DNA of 64,000 bases from Ohtaekwangia kribbensis. GTDB lineage: Bacteria; Bacteroidota; Bacteroidia; Cytophagales; Cyclobacteriaceae. Both the position numbers and the translations under genes were made by a program. The notes beneath the pieces are model-generated. The model worked only from the letters and a program-made list of their open reading frames with translations, had not been told where the DNA came from and did not search any database. The stretch spans positions 806,001-870,000 of the forward strand of contig NZ_JBHTKA010000008.1 in the NCBI RefSeq assembly GCF_042676245.1, in the 5' to 3' direction. This document shows, in pieces, positions 53,093 to 62,400 of the stretch (positions are counted from its first letter, which is position 1; each line of letters opens with the position of its first letter).

Positions 53093-54574
53093 TTACATTC
53101 TAAAGGCATAATTGAATTCTCTTGGGACGTCTTCGTATGTGCCGGAGAGAATTACCAATTCACCAGATTTCTTTTTCTTCAATAGTTCGTTGAACTCTTT
53201 AACGGATTTCACTGTAACCTCGTTGACCTTTGTGATAATAAAGCCTTCACGAATGTCTGTGTACTTGGCCAGCTTCCCGCTCCCGAGTTCCGTTACCCGA
53301 ACCCCGTTGTTAATATCTAATTTTTTCAGAACATTTCCATCTACTTCTTCAACTTCTAATCCGAGCGATGCAAAGCCACTGCGGTCTTCCGCCTTGATCG
53401 TTCCGGTTTTTCCGTCACGATTTTTCAGAACAACCGGTAACGTAACTTCTTTTCCCTTGCGGTTAACCGTTACATTTACTCTGTCTCCCGGACGATGGCG
53501 TCCTATATATTCTATAAGTGCTGAACTTGAAAGAATAGGTGTCTCATCAATCTTAACAACAACATCACCTTCTCTTAATCCTGCTTCTTTCGCAGAGCTG
53601 CTCGCAGCAAACCCGGATACATAAGCACCCGCGTTAACCTGCAGTTCATGCTGCCTTACCAGCTCGCTGTTAACGCTGCCGATTGATACGCCAAGCCATC
53701 CGCGCTGAACGATACCAAACTGAATCAGGTCTTCAACAATCTTGCTTACTATATTCGATGGTACTGCAAAACCATACCCGGAATATGAACCGGTAGGACT
53801 TGCTATAGCTGTATTTATACCGAGCAGGCCGCCATTCAGATCTACGAGTGCGCCACCGCTGTTTCCGGGGTTGATTGCTGCGTCTGTCTGTATAAAAGAC
53901 TCGATAGCGGTGTTTCCTTCCTGTGAATTGCGTTGAAGAATATTAATACTTCTTCCTTTCGCACTGATGATACCCGCTGTTACAGTTGAGTTAAGATTAA
54001 ACGGATTACCTACAGCCAGAACCCACTCCCCAACTTTCGATTTATCAGAATCTACAAACGAAAGATGTGGAAGAGTTTTCTCATTTATTTTGATCAATGC
54101 TATATCTGTGTCGGGGTCTGTGCCGATCACTTCAGCTTTGTAAGTGCGGTTATCATATAGCGTTACTTCTACCACATCAGCATCCTGCACTACGTGATTG
54201 TTGGTAACTATATATCCGTTTTCATTTACAATAACACCGGAGCCCGAGCTTTGACTTGGTCCCTGCGGCATCATGCGAGGTCCGAAGAATTCACGGAACG
54301 GATCAAACGTTTCTGGCGATGATTCGTTGCGCGGACTCCCCTCCTGGGTAGAGCGTATAAATACAACAGCGGGTGTAACGAGTTCTGCCGTCTTGGTGAA
54401 ATCAAGCGGAACTACTTCTCCATTTTCATTTACCTTGTAGGCAACTTTGGATGTGGGCACACCACCCAGGTAATCTAACTTAACGTTGTTATCTTTTTCT
54501 AACCATTGATACGTGGCAATCGTGCTGGCACTTCCGAGCACTGCTGCCAGAAAAAGCGATGCAAATCTTTTCAT
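53093..54574 (-). CDS. htrA: Do/DegQ-type periplasmic serine protease
   Basis: 493 residues. An N-terminal membrane anchor/signal (MKRFASLFLAAVLGSASTIA) precedes the trypsin-like domain with triad H127 in TNNHVV, D157 in DPDTDIALI and S239 in INPGNSGGALVD. Two PDZ domains follow: the first about 290-390 (QRGWLGVSIG, AKEAGLREGDVVVKID), the second about 400-490 (degenerate, ending KKSGELVILSGTYED). It degrades or refolds damaged envelope proteins. A PQGPSQSSGSG linker replaces the LA loop region. The promoter region upstream is described at 54575-54882. Confidence 0.95.
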   Translation of the reverse strand: MKRFASLFLAAVLGSASTIATYQWLEKDNNVKLDYLGGVPTSKVAYKVNENGEVVPLDFTKTAELVTPAVVFIRSTQEGSPRNESSPETFDPFREFFGPRMMPQGPSQSSGSGVIVNENGYIVTNNHVVQDADVVEVTLYDNRTYKAEVIGTDPDTDIALIKINEKTLPHLSFVDSDKSKVGEWVLAVGNPFNLNSTVTAGIISAKGRSINILQRNSQEGNTAIESFIQTDAAINPGNSGGALVDLNGGLLGINTAIASPTGSYSGYGFAVPSNIVSKIVEDLIQFGIVQRGWLGVSIGSVNSELVRQHELQVNAGAYVSGFAASSSAKEAGLREGDVVVKIDETPILSSSALIEYIGRHRPGDRVNVTVNRKGKEVTLPVVLKNRDGKTGTIKAEDRSGFASLGLEVEEVDGNVLKKLDINNGVRVTELGSGKLAKYTDIREGFIITKVNEVTVKSVKEFNELLKKKKSGELVILSGTYEDVPREFNYAFRM

Positions 54575-54882
54575 AAATCACAATTTTATTAAGCTGGTTT
54601 TAACTAATCAAAAACCAGGCAGAATGCTTTCGTCAAGAAATTTTGTCAGTTAATATATACTTCACTTCCCCCGCCTTCTGCCAGATTTAACTTGTATGTA
54701 CGATAAGTACGAAAAGTTTCGGATTTTGGTTCGACTCACTTCCGACATTCCGATTCTGTTTTTGCTGAAAGGTATTTTTTGAACGAAATGTGGCAGACTA
54801 TAAATGGTCAGTGGAAAAGAAGATGGTTTGTGCTGTGATACAGGTTTCTTTTCTGGTTATTTTGTAGAACAACATCAACCTT
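54575..54882. other. 308 bp divergent region htrA / DUF6265 gene
   Basis: No gene is visible. On the minus strand TTTG (54609-54612) followed after 20 bases by TAAAATTG (54581-54588) resembles the Bacteroidota promoter and would start transcription almost at the htrA ATG. An 8 bp hairpin CTGGTTTT / AAAACCAG (54594-54618) overlaps its -33 box and could be an operator for envelope-stress control. The rest holds nothing recognised. Confidence 0.4.
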
Positions 54883-55335
54883 ATGAAAATCATTCTTACG
54901 CTCGCGATCGGTATAGCGCTGTCGGCAAATCAACTCTTTGCACAGCAGAAAGAATTCGGATGGTTAGTGGGCACCTGGAAACTAAAAGACAAAAACGCTT
55001 TTGAGCATTGGGTATATCGTGAAAAAGAGAATGTGCTATATGGTATCTCGTACCGAATTAAAAACACCGCAGATACGGTAGTGACCGAAGAGATAACGCT
55101 GAAATTTCAGGACAATTCATTTTACTATATACCGGATGTTGCCGGAGTGCAAGGCCCCGTTCCGTTCAAGATCACCCAGTATACTGCCGTTACATTTACA
55201 GCTGAAAACCCTGCACATGATTTCCCGAAGATCATACGCTATAAATTTATACAACAAGGAGGTGAGGATATAAATGAAGCTTCGATCGAAGGCAATGGAA
55301 AAGTTATCTCCTATACGTTCGTTAGGGTTAAGTAA
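54883..55335 (+). CDS. DUF6265 family secreted protein
   Basis: 150 residues. Signal peptide MKIILTLAIGIALSANQLFA; the mature domain starts QQKEFGWLVGTWKLKDKNAF, the LVGTW lipocalin-like opening of DUF6265, with EHWVYREKENVLYGISYRI and ENPAHDFPKIIRYKFI. It is likely a calycin-type beta-barrel; ligand unknown. Confidence 0.85.
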   Translation: MKIILTLAIGIALSANQLFAQQKEFGWLVGTWKLKDKNAFEHWVYREKENVLYGISYRIKNTADTVVTEEITLKFQDNSFYYIPDVAGVQGPVPFKITQYTAVTFTAENPAHDFPKIIRYKFIQQGGEDINEASIEGNGKVISYTFVRVK

Positions 55336-55437
55336 CGGTAACCCGTCTTGCGGCATTTTAATATATAGTCTGAACTTTTTTTAAAAATCACCCATCAAAA
55401 GGTAAACTAAGCTAACCCTGCTGCCGTAACGATCGTA

Positions 55438-55584
55438 ATGGAAATCTATTCCTCAACCTATACCATGCAGTCGAACCACGACAAAGAAACCGCACACCGC
55501 AGACTCAAAAGACTGCGCACACTCCTCATTATCTGGCTCATCTCCTTAGTCGCCACTGTAATCTGGTTCTCGCTTACCTCGTAA
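55438..55584 (+). CDS. Possible small single-span membrane protein
   Basis: 48 residues from the ATG at 55438 (an internal ATG at 55465 gives 39). The N-terminus MEIYSSTYTMQSNHDKETAH is followed by a basic patch RRLKRLR and one hydrophobic helix LLIIWLISLVATVIWFSL. It is too short for standard ORF lists. The positive-inside basic patch and clean helix suggest a real micro-protein, but no homolog is recalled. It is convergent with the DUF2071 gene. Confidence 0.4.
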   Translation: MEIYSSTYTMQSNHDKETAHRRLKRLRTLLIIWLISLVATVIWFSLTS

Positions 55585-55596
55585 GCAAAATCAGCA

Positions 55597-56307
55597 TCAA
55601 ATCTTAGAACCTTGCCGTACAATAATTTCAGATCCTTCCGCCAGAAAAACGGAAGCGGGTGTCTCATTCTTCAGAAATTCGAATTGGCTTCCGTATACAT
55701 TTCCAAAGCCTACATGTATAGCATAGTCCTGAACGGGATATACTTTCCAACGCGGGTGCTCCACGCCATATTCGGATGTTCGCTGCTCGCCCACGCTGGT
55801 ATAGCCCCAATAGTGCTCCGTGATAAATTCTTCCTCGCTTCCTTCCGCTATCGTTATAGCTTCCCTGTCGCACTGTACTTCAAGCGAGTTCCATTCTTTT
55901 AGTTTCCAGCGATACTCAACGGTAAGATTATGATCGTTGGTTTCCCAGCGGTGCATCATCGGCATGGTCTCGTAATTTTCTTTATAGATGCTGTTGGCAA
56001 CAAAAGTAAGTGCGCGTTTCGGAACGATCTCTTTTATAAATACAACACCGCGCTTCCAGCCTGCTGCGTCTCTATAGCGCACATAGAATCGCAGGTTTAC
56101 TTCTTCAAAGGTAGAATGAAAGGGGATGCGGAATCCGAGCAAACGAGTATTGATAAACATGAAGCCAACAAGACTGACATAACAGGCATTGTTCCACTGG
56201 TCGAGTTCTGTTTTATAGGGAAGATAACGTTGAAGAAGCGCAGGATCGACAATATAGTTTGCCATTGCCAGCTTGCGCCACTCTGCAGTTAAAAATACAC
56301 GCGCCAT
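55597..56307 (-). CDS. DUF2071 (YqjF-like) protein
   Basis: 236 residues. It begins MARVFLTAEWRKLAMANYIV, with the DPALLQRYLPYKTELDQWNN and YVSLVGFMFINTRLLG segments of DUF2071, and a terminal AEGSEIIVRQG. Function of the family is unknown; it is related to acetoacetate-decarboxylase-like beta-barrels. It starts two bases after the thioredoxin-like gene and is the third gene of a tightly packed operon. Confidence 0.88.
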   Translation of the reverse strand: MARVFLTAEWRKLAMANYIVDPALLQRYLPYKTELDQWNNACYVSLVGFMFINTRLLGFRIPFHSTFEEVNLRFYVRYRDAAGWKRGVVFIKEIVPKRALTFVANSIYKENYETMPMMHRWETNDHNLTVEYRWKLKEWNSLEVQCDREAITIAEGSEEEFITEHYWGYTSVGEQRTSEYGVEHPRWKVYPVQDYAIHVGFGNVYGSQFEFLKNETPASVFLAEGSEIIVRQGSKI

Positions 56308-56309
56308 GG

Positions 56310-56813
56310 TTACAGATGCTTCGTTATCTCCGCGATATCCGTTTCTCCGTTAAACTTCTGTTTGAGTTTCCCGTTGTCGTAGATATATACTGAAGGCGCA
56401 TCGATCTGCCCTAAACTGCTGATGATCTCTTCCACGGTAGTGCTGCCAAAATGTATGTGGCTATAACTGTCCAATTTATACTCGCTGGCAAATTTTTTCA
56501 ATTCCTCACCGGTTGCAGACGAAACGAAATATACCTGGTACGTTTCGAATGCAGTTATATTTTCCTGTATCTGTTTTGCTTCCCGCTGGCAATGGTCGCA
56601 GTCGGGCTGGAACATAACGATTACATTTTTGCCGTGAAGATCCCGGGCCGAAAGCTGGGAACTGTCAAGTAGTGTTATATGCATGGCAGGTAATTCATTT
56701 TTCGCTACTGCCGGTGTAGTACTCAGGTCTGTTTCCGGTTTGTGCTCCTGTTGTTTATTGCACGCTGCAACGGTGAGCATACCGGTAATCAAAAGTATAG
56801 ATATATTTTTCAT
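56310..56813 (-). CDS. Thioredoxin-like lipoprotein
   Basis: 167 residues from MKNISILLITGMLTVAACNK, a lipoprotein signal with lipobox VAAC. The mature domain has a DCDHC active site (CxxC) in MFQPDCDHCQREAK, then SVYIYDNGKLKQKFNGET as the cis-Pro side, so it is an envelope thiol-disulfide oxidoreductase or reductant carrier like TlpA. I start eight codons inside the longest frame because that is where the signal begins. Its ATG overlaps the stop of the upstream membrane protein gene (ATGA). Confidence 0.88.
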   Translation of the reverse strand: MKNISILLITGMLTVAACNKQQEHKPETDLSTTPAVAKNELPAMHITLLDSSQLSARDLHGKNVIVMFQPDCDHCQREAKQIQENITAFETYQVYFVSSATGEELKKFASEYKLDSYSHIHFGSTTVEEIISSLGQIDAPSVYIYDNGKLKQKFNGETDIAEITKHL

Positions 56814-57004
56814 GCGTCCAGTAATACAATAATCCAATGGGCGAGGTACGCTACAGAAGCAATGCTGCCGTATAACCTGATCACTTTTCTACGGTTCTGT
56901 ACATCTTCCCACCACAGCATAGCCCACGGCCTATACAAACCCAGTATAAGAAATATAAAAGCCGTGATGCTGATGTATAGTGAAAGTTGTTGAACGAAAT
57001 TCAT
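56810..57004 (-). CDS. Small two-helix membrane protein
   Basis: 64 residues: MNFVQQLSLYISITAFIFLI, then a loop with YRPWAMLWWEDVQNRRKVIR, then a second helix SIASVAYLAHWIIVLL. The W-W-E-D-x-x-N-R-R pattern between helices is notable. It is the first gene of a three-gene operon and overlaps the thioredoxin-like gene by four bases (ATGA), so translation is coupled. Family not recognised. Confidence 0.75.
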   Translation of the reverse strand: MNFVQQLSLYISITAFIFLILGLYRPWAMLWWEDVQNRRKVIRLYGSIASVAYLAHWIIVLLDA

Positions 57005-57078
57005 GGTACAGTTGTTTACCTCAGCCTGTAAAGTGGTGAAAGGTAACAGTCGTTTGATGAATAGTCATCATAACAAAA

Positions 57079-57086
57079 CAAAAATA
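57079..57086 (-). promoter_or_regulatory. Putative -7 element of the three-gene operon
   Basis: On the minus strand TATTTTTG matches TAnnTTTG, 75 bases before the ATG of the first gene at 57004. No clear -33 TTTG is present. Confidence 0.4.
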
Positions 57087-57124
57087 TAATTCGTAATAAT
57101 CTGGTGAGGATTTTCAGGCACGGT

Positions 57125-57132
57125 TATCTTTG
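57125..57132 (+). promoter_or_regulatory. Putative -7 element of mfd
   Basis: TATCTTTG matches TAnnTTTG exactly, about 98 bases before the GTG start of mfd; the -33 region is only weakly matched. Confidence 0.45.
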
Positions 57133-57229
57133 CAGCCTTTCTTTTTTTGTTGTCCAATTTGAACAGCTAGTCAGTCTTTCTGATAAAACCTGTTGATGCA
57201 CGGACAACATATTTAACTGATAGCGGAAC

Positions 57230-60200
57230 GTGAAGGCGAATGATTTTCTAAGCATTTATAGAGCGGATGGTTTGATAAAGACCGTGGCCGAAGTGATTCG
57301 AGCGTCCAAGCCGCAGAGCATTCGTGTAAAAGGTTTATCGGGTAGTCTGGATGCCGTGTTGGTGGCGACTACTTTTAAACTTCATCCGCAGGATTATCTT
57401 ATTGTTTTACAAGACCGCGAAGAAGCAGCTTACTTTCAAAACGATCTGCAGAACCTGCTCGATCGTGAAGTGCTCCTGTTTCCCATGTCGTACAAACGCG
57501 CGTATGAGTATGACGAAACAGAGAATGCCAACATTCTGATGCGGGCAGAAATATTGAACCGGCTTGCCGGAAAAACATCGCCCGAAATTCTTGTTACCTA
57601 TCCGGAAGCGTTGAGCGAGAAGGTAATCAACAAGCGATCACTTGCATCCAACACTTTTACTGTTAAGCTGGGAGAGCAGCTGGATATAGCATTCCTCGAA
57701 GAGTTTCTTCATAATTACGATTTTGAAAAGACAGACTTTGTATATGAAGCCGGCCAGTTCGCTGTGCGGGGTGGCATCATCGATATATTTTCATTTGCAA
57801 ATGATCTGCCTTGCCGCATCGAGTTGTTTGGCGATGAAGTAGACAGCATTCGTACATTCGAGCCGGGCTCTCAGCTCTCCGTAACTAAACTTGATAAGGT
57901 CAATATCATTCCGAATGTACAGACAAAGCTTGTACAGGAGGAACGACAATCGTTACTTGAATATATAGGAACCGATACGAAGCTGTGGTTTAAAGATGTA
58001 CAACTTACGAGAGACATCGTACAGAAAAGCTTTGAGCGTGCGGAAGCATCATTCGACAAAATATTAAAAGCAAGCGGAGCACAGGTAGTATCATCACCCG
58101 AAAAACTATTTGATGCCGGAGATACTTTTCTGGAGCGCACCAACGCTTTTACGTGTGTAGAGTTCGGAAGCAGATTTATACTGGAGAACGCGCGCACGTT
58201 TGAATATTCTTCCTCAGCTCAACCATCGTTCAATAAAAATTTTGAATTACTGGCTGCCAATCTGTACGATCATCAGATGCAGAACATCAGTAATTTTATA
58301 GCAGCCGATATGCCGCGACAACTGGAGCGGTTAAGAGGTGTATTCGAAGAGATTAATTCTGAATTAAGATTTCAGCCACTGGAGTTTGCGTTGCGCGAAG
58401 GCTTTGTAGATAATAACCTGAAAGTGCTTTGCTACACCGATCACCAGATATTTGAACGCTTTCACCGGTATCGAGCCAAAGAGAAGTTTACCAAGTCAAA
58501 AGCACTTACACTTCGCGAATTATATACTTTGCAACCCGGAGACTTTGTAACGCATATAGATTATGGTATAGCCAAGTTTGCAGGGCTGGAAAAGCGTGAC
58601 GTGAATGGTCACGATCAGGAAGCGATTCGACTGGTATATCGCGATGATGATTTGCTCTATGTAAGTATTCACTCCCTTCATAAGATATCAAAGTACTCGG
58701 GTAAGGAAGGAACTCCTCCCGTTATGAGTAAGCTGGGTACACAAGAGTGGGAAACGAAAAAGTCTAAGGTAAAGAAACGCGTTAAGGATATAGCGAAGGA
58801 GTTGATCGAGCTATATGCCAAGCGTAAAACAGCGCCAGGCTTTGCTTATTCGCAGGACGGATTTTTACAGGCAGAACTGGAGTCGTCATTTATATACGAA
58901 GACACACCCGATCAGGCGAAAGCCACCGAGGATGTAAAGAAGGATATGCAGAATCCACATCCGATGGATCGTCTTGTTTGTGGTGACGTGGGTTTTGGTA
59001 AGACAGAAGTAGCAGTTCGCGCTGCCTTTAAGGCTGCAACGGAAGGCAAGCAGGTTGCTGTATTGGTGCCAACTACCATTCTGGCGATGCAACACTATAG
59101 AACATTTCGCGATCGCCTTTCAAATTTCCCGGTACGTGTTGAGTATGTTTCGCGTTTCAAAACGGATGCGGACATCAAGAAGATTATAGCGGAAACAAAA
59201 GAAGGTAAAGTAAATATACTTATTGGTACGCACCGTATCGTGAGTAAAGACGTAGAGTTTAAAGACCTCGGGCTTTTGATCATCGATGAGGAACAGAAGT
59301 TCGGTGTAAAAGTAAAGGACCGTTTAAAAGAGTTAAAGGTAAATGTAGATGTACTTACGCTCACGGCTACACCTATACCGCGTACGCTTCACTTTTCATT
59401 GATGGGCGCGCGAGACTTGAGCATCATTGCTACACCGCCACCTAACCGGCAACCGGTTACAACCGAGTTGCATACATTTAGTGAAGAGATTATTCGCGAT
59501 GCTGTAAGCAACGAATTACGAAGAGGAGGCCAGGTATTTTTTGTATACAACCGTGTAAGTGATATAGAGTCTGTTGCCAATATAATTTACAGACTCGTAC
59601 CAGATGCGCGTATAGGTATAGGACACGGACAGATGGATGGTGATAAACTTGAAAAAGTGATGGTCAAGTTTATTGATGGAGAATACGATGTGCTGGTGTC
59701 TACAAATATTATAGAATCGGGATTGGACATTCCCAATGCCAATACGATTATCATAAACCAGGCACACATGTTTGGTTTATCAGATCTGCACCAGATGCGC
59801 GGCCGTGTAGGGAGATCAAATAAAAAAGCATATTGTTATTTACTTACACCTCCGGCCTCTGCGTTGTCAGCTGACTCGCGCAAACGCTTATCAGCTCTCG
59901 AAGAATTTTCAGACTTAGGCGATGGCTTTAAAGTGGCGATGCGCGATCTGGATATACGCGGAGCCGGGAATATGTTGGGTGCTGAACAGACAGGCTTTAT
60001 CAGTGATCTTGGTTTTGACACCTATCACAAAATATTGGATGATGCTGTACAGGAACTGAAAGAGACAGACTTTAAAGAATTGTTTGCATCCGATCTGGCC
60101 GAGAAAGCCAAGCTTATTGTACAGGATTGTGTGATTGAGACAGATCTTGAAATTCTTATACCGGAAAGTTATATAGCCAGCACAACGGAAAGGCTACAGC

Positions 60201-60604
60201 TTTACGCACGCCTGGATAGCATTCCGGATGAAGAACAACTGATGAAATTTACGGATGAGATGCGCGACCGCTTCGGGCCAGTTCCTCCGAGTGTGGAGGA
60301 ACTGATCAATACCGTAAGACTTCGGTGGTTAGGTGAAAAGCTGGGCTTTGAAAAACTAAGTTTGAAGAACGAAAAACTTCGGGCTTATTTTATCAGCACC
60401 AAAGACGCGTACTTCAGCTCAGATATATTTGGACAGATATTGTCGTTTGTCCAGAAGAATTCGAAGCAGTGCAAGATGAAAGACAGTGCCGGTAAAGCCA
60501 TGCTGATCATCGATGCAGTAAAAACAGTTGACGCTGCTATTGAATTACTGAGTCGAATGGCCGGTCAGGAAACCAAATCTTCCAAAGAGATTTTGTCGAG
60601 ATAA
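57230..60604 (+). CDS. mfd: Transcription-repair coupling factor
   Basis: 1124 residues from a GTG start (valine codon read as Met). Mfd pushes stalled RNA polymerase off damaged DNA and recruits UvrA. N-terminal UvrB-homology domains (1-330) are followed by the RNA polymerase interacting domain (about 430-500, LQPGDFVTHIDYGIAKFAGL). The translocase has Walker A GDVGFGKTEVAVRAAF, DEEQ in LIIDEEQKFGV, TATPIPRTLHFSL and QMRGRVGRSNKKAYCYLL. The C-terminal TRCF domain ends near RMAGQETKSS. It ends 40 bases inside the convergent small gene. Confidence 0.97.
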   Translation: MKANDFLSIYRADGLIKTVAEVIRASKPQSIRVKGLSGSLDAVLVATTFKLHPQDYLIVLQDREEAAYFQNDLQNLLDREVLLFPMSYKRAYEYDETENANILMRAEILNRLAGKTSPEILVTYPEALSEKVINKRSLASNTFTVKLGEQLDIAFLEEFLHNYDFEKTDFVYEAGQFAVRGGIIDIFSFANDLPCRIELFGDEVDSIRTFEPGSQLSVTKLDKVNIIPNVQTKLVQEERQSLLEYIGTDTKLWFKDVQLTRDIVQKSFERAEASFDKILKASGAQVVSSPEKLFDAGDTFLERTNAFTCVEFGSRFILENARTFEYSSSAQPSFNKNFELLAANLYDHQMQNISNFIAADMPRQLERLRGVFEEINSELRFQPLEFALREGFVDNNLKVLCYTDHQIFERFHRYRAKEKFTKSKALTLRELYTLQPGDFVTHIDYGIAKFAGLEKRDVNGHDQEAIRLVYRDDDLLYVSIHSLHKISKYSGKEGTPPVMSKLGTQEWETKKSKVKKRVKDIAKELIELYAKRKTAPGFAYSQDGFLQAELESSFIYEDTPDQAKATEDVKKDMQNPHPMDRLVCGDVGFGKTEVAVRAAFKAATEGKQVAVLVPTTILAMQHYRTFRDRLSNFPVRVEYVSRFKTDADIKKIIAETKEGKVNILIGTHRIVSKDVEFKDLGLLIIDEEQKFGVKVKDRLKELKVNVDVLTLTATPIPRTLHFSLMGARDLSIIATPPPNRQPVTTELHTFSEEIIRDAVSNELRRGGQVFFVYNRVSDIESVANIIYRLVPDARIGIGHGQMDGDKLEKVMVKFIDGEYDVLVSTNIIESGLDIPNANTIIINQAHMFGLSDLHQMRGRVGRSNKKAYCYLLTPPASALSADSRKRLSALEEFSDLGDGFKVAMRDLDIRGAGNMLGAEQTGFISDLGFDTYHKILDDAVQELKETDFKELFASDLAEKAKLIVQDCVIETDLEILIPESYIASTTERLQLYARLDSIPDEEQLMKFTDEMRDRFGPVPPSVEELINTVRLRWLGEKLGFEKLSLKNEKLRAYFISTKDAYFSSDIFGQILSFVQKNSKQCKMKDSAGKAMLIIDAVKTVDAAIELLSRMAGQETKSSKEILSR

Positions 60605-60816
60605 GGCTTCAGTCCGATGGTGTTATCAAAAGCGTTGATCATTAAAACCTTTTGATATTTCGGAGAATAAAAAACTTCGATGAAAAATCCATCTGTATAA
60701 TAGAGGAAAACCTTACAATCAGCCAACACACGTTGCATCAAATAATTGCCGTGAAAAGTGATGATATCGCACTTCTTTTCAAAGGTCATTACGCGGAAAT
60801 CGTCAAGGGTAAACAT
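60565..60816 (-). CDS. Small hypothetical protein convergent with mfd
   Basis: 83 residues: MFTLDDFRVMTFEKKCDIIT, then FHGNYLMQRVLADCKVFLYY, then a terminal KPYLDKISLEDLVS. It has an ordinary composition with aromatic residues, unlike shadow frames, and a start preceded by an AT-rich stretch, so it is probably real. Its 3' end overlaps the mfd coding sequence by 40 bases in opposite orientation, so the two mRNAs are complementary there. Function unknown. Confidence 0.65.
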   Translation of the reverse strand: MFTLDDFRVMTFEKKCDIITFHGNYLMQRVLADCKVFLYYTDGFFIEVFYSPKYQKVLMINAFDNTIGLKPYLDKISLEDLVS

Positions 60817-61071
60817 ATTGGTTAGTTTTGAATACCCTTAATCGAAAAGGCATGCCATTCACTTCAACCTTCAAAAATGTCGACTAAACGGCCCTTCCCC
60901 TGTGCCGGGCTTCCCAAAACTGGATAGTGCTTTCCCGAAACAATGAAATGGAGCTTGTATCGTTTTATTTGTGTCCGGTTTTCCCTTTTATCAAAGATTC
61001 ACTAATAACATGCGACTGCTTGGAAAACATGGGATTATACCCTTAATTAGCACTTGGAATAAAATCTAGAA

Positions 61072-62298
61072 ATGAAAATGAAGTATTCTTTCAGGGTTCT
61101 TTTGTATGTCGTTGGCGGATCAGTTGCCCTGTCTGCCTGCTCACTTTTTGGAGGCAAAGGCGGCAAGCCTACAGCTTCAAACCCGGGTCAGATGAGTTCA
61201 GCTACAGGCTTGGCTTATAATGACGAAGATCAGGGCGGATTTATGGTAAATCCATACGAAGGACAACCTGATGCACCAAACATGGTGTTCATTGAAGGTG
61301 GTCGCGCCGTTATGGGTTCCTTCGAAGAAGATGTTATGTCGTATCGCGATAACATCGAAAGAACAGTTTCAGTTGCTTCATTCTATATGGATGAGACTGA
61401 GATTGCCAACATTCACTGGTTAGAGTACTTACACTACCTGGCAAAAGATTCTTCTCAGGAAGCTTACCAGGCAGCATTGCCAGATACAATGGTGTGGGTT
61501 GGTAAACTTGCATTCAACGATCCGTATGTTGATCACTATCTCCGCTATCCTGGTTTCCGTTACTTCCCGGTTGTAGGTATTACCTGGAATCAGGCAAGTA
61601 AATATTCAGTATGGAGAACACGTGCTGTAAACATTAAACTTGCTGAGAACGCAGGTGAAGAATATGCAGAAAGCGATGGTCGTATACCATTGGAATCTGG
61701 TATCGTAGTACCAGCATACCGTCTCCCGACAGAAGCTGAGTGGGAGTACGCAGCACAAGCGCTTATCGGAACACAGTGGTTGGAAGAAATGCAGACCCAC
61801 CAGCGCATTTATCCATGGGACGGTCACGCAGTGCGTAACCCGTATGGAAAACAAATGGGCTTTATGCTTGCAAACTTTAAACGTGGTCGTGGTGACTATG
61901 CCGGTATAGCCGGTCGTTTGAATGACGGTGCATTGATCACGTCATATATATATGAGTTCCCTCCTAACGATTACGGTCTGTACAACATGGCAGGTAACGT
62001 GAGCGAGTGGGTACAAGATACGTATCGTCCTACAACGTATCAGGATTTTGACGATCTGAACCCTATCAGACGTGATGGTTTCCTTGATCCATCTTCTGGT
62101 TATAACAGTGATACAGAGAAAAACCCTGAAACATTTACTTCCCTTATCAACGACAACGCTCGTGTATATAAAGGAGGTTCATGGAAGGACGTAGCATACT
62201 GGATGTCGCCTGGTACAAGAAGATATCTTGACAAAGATTCAGCAACAGCAACAGTAGGTTTCCGTTGCGCGATGATCAGAGCGGGATCTAACTACTAA
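61072..62298 (+). CDS. GldJ/GldK-like gliding-motility lipoprotein (SUMF1 fold)
   Basis: 408 residues. Lipoprotein signal VALSACSLFGG (lipobox LSAC). The SUMF1/FGE-like domain (about 65-400) has MVFIEGGRAVMGSFEED, YMDETEIANIHWLEYL, PAYRLPTEAEWEYAAQAL, DYGLYNMAGNVSEWV and VGFRCAM. The cysteines that catalyse formylglycine formation in FGE are absent from the segment after KGGSW, so it is structural. The RIYPWDGHAVR and RGRGDYAGIAGRLNDG segments match the GldJ/GldK lipoproteins of the Bacteroidota type IX secretion and gliding machinery; GldJ fits slightly better. Confidence 0.85.
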   Translation: MKMKYSFRVLLYVVGGSVALSACSLFGGKGGKPTASNPGQMSSATGLAYNDEDQGGFMVNPYEGQPDAPNMVFIEGGRAVMGSFEEDVMSYRDNIERTVSVASFYMDETEIANIHWLEYLHYLAKDSSQEAYQAALPDTMVWVGKLAFNDPYVDHYLRYPGFRYFPVVGITWNQASKYSVWRTRAVNIKLAENAGEEYAESDGRIPLESGIVVPAYRLPTEAEWEYAAQALIGTQWLEEMQTHQRIYPWDGHAVRNPYGKQMGFMLANFKRGRGDYAGIAGRLNDGALITSYIYEFPPNDYGLYNMAGNVSEWVQDTYRPTTYQDFDDLNPIRRDGFLDPSSGYNSDTEKNPETFTSLINDNARVYKGGSWKDVAYWMSPGTRRYLDKDSATATVGFRCAMIRAGSNY

Positions 62299-62320
62299 GA
62301 TTTTATACCATTATAAAATA

Positions 62321-62353
62321 GAAAAGGCTGGTGTGTTATCACCAGCCTTTTTG
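62321..62353 (+). terminator. Intrinsic terminator after GldJ-like gene
   Basis: A 10 bp stem AAAGGCTGGT / ACCAGCCTTT with an 8-base loop and T-run. It is shared by the convergent lipoprotein gene. Confidence 0.88.
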
Positions 62354-62400
62354 TTTACTTACCTTTCAGTATTTATATACCTATAGATGCCTGATCCTGA

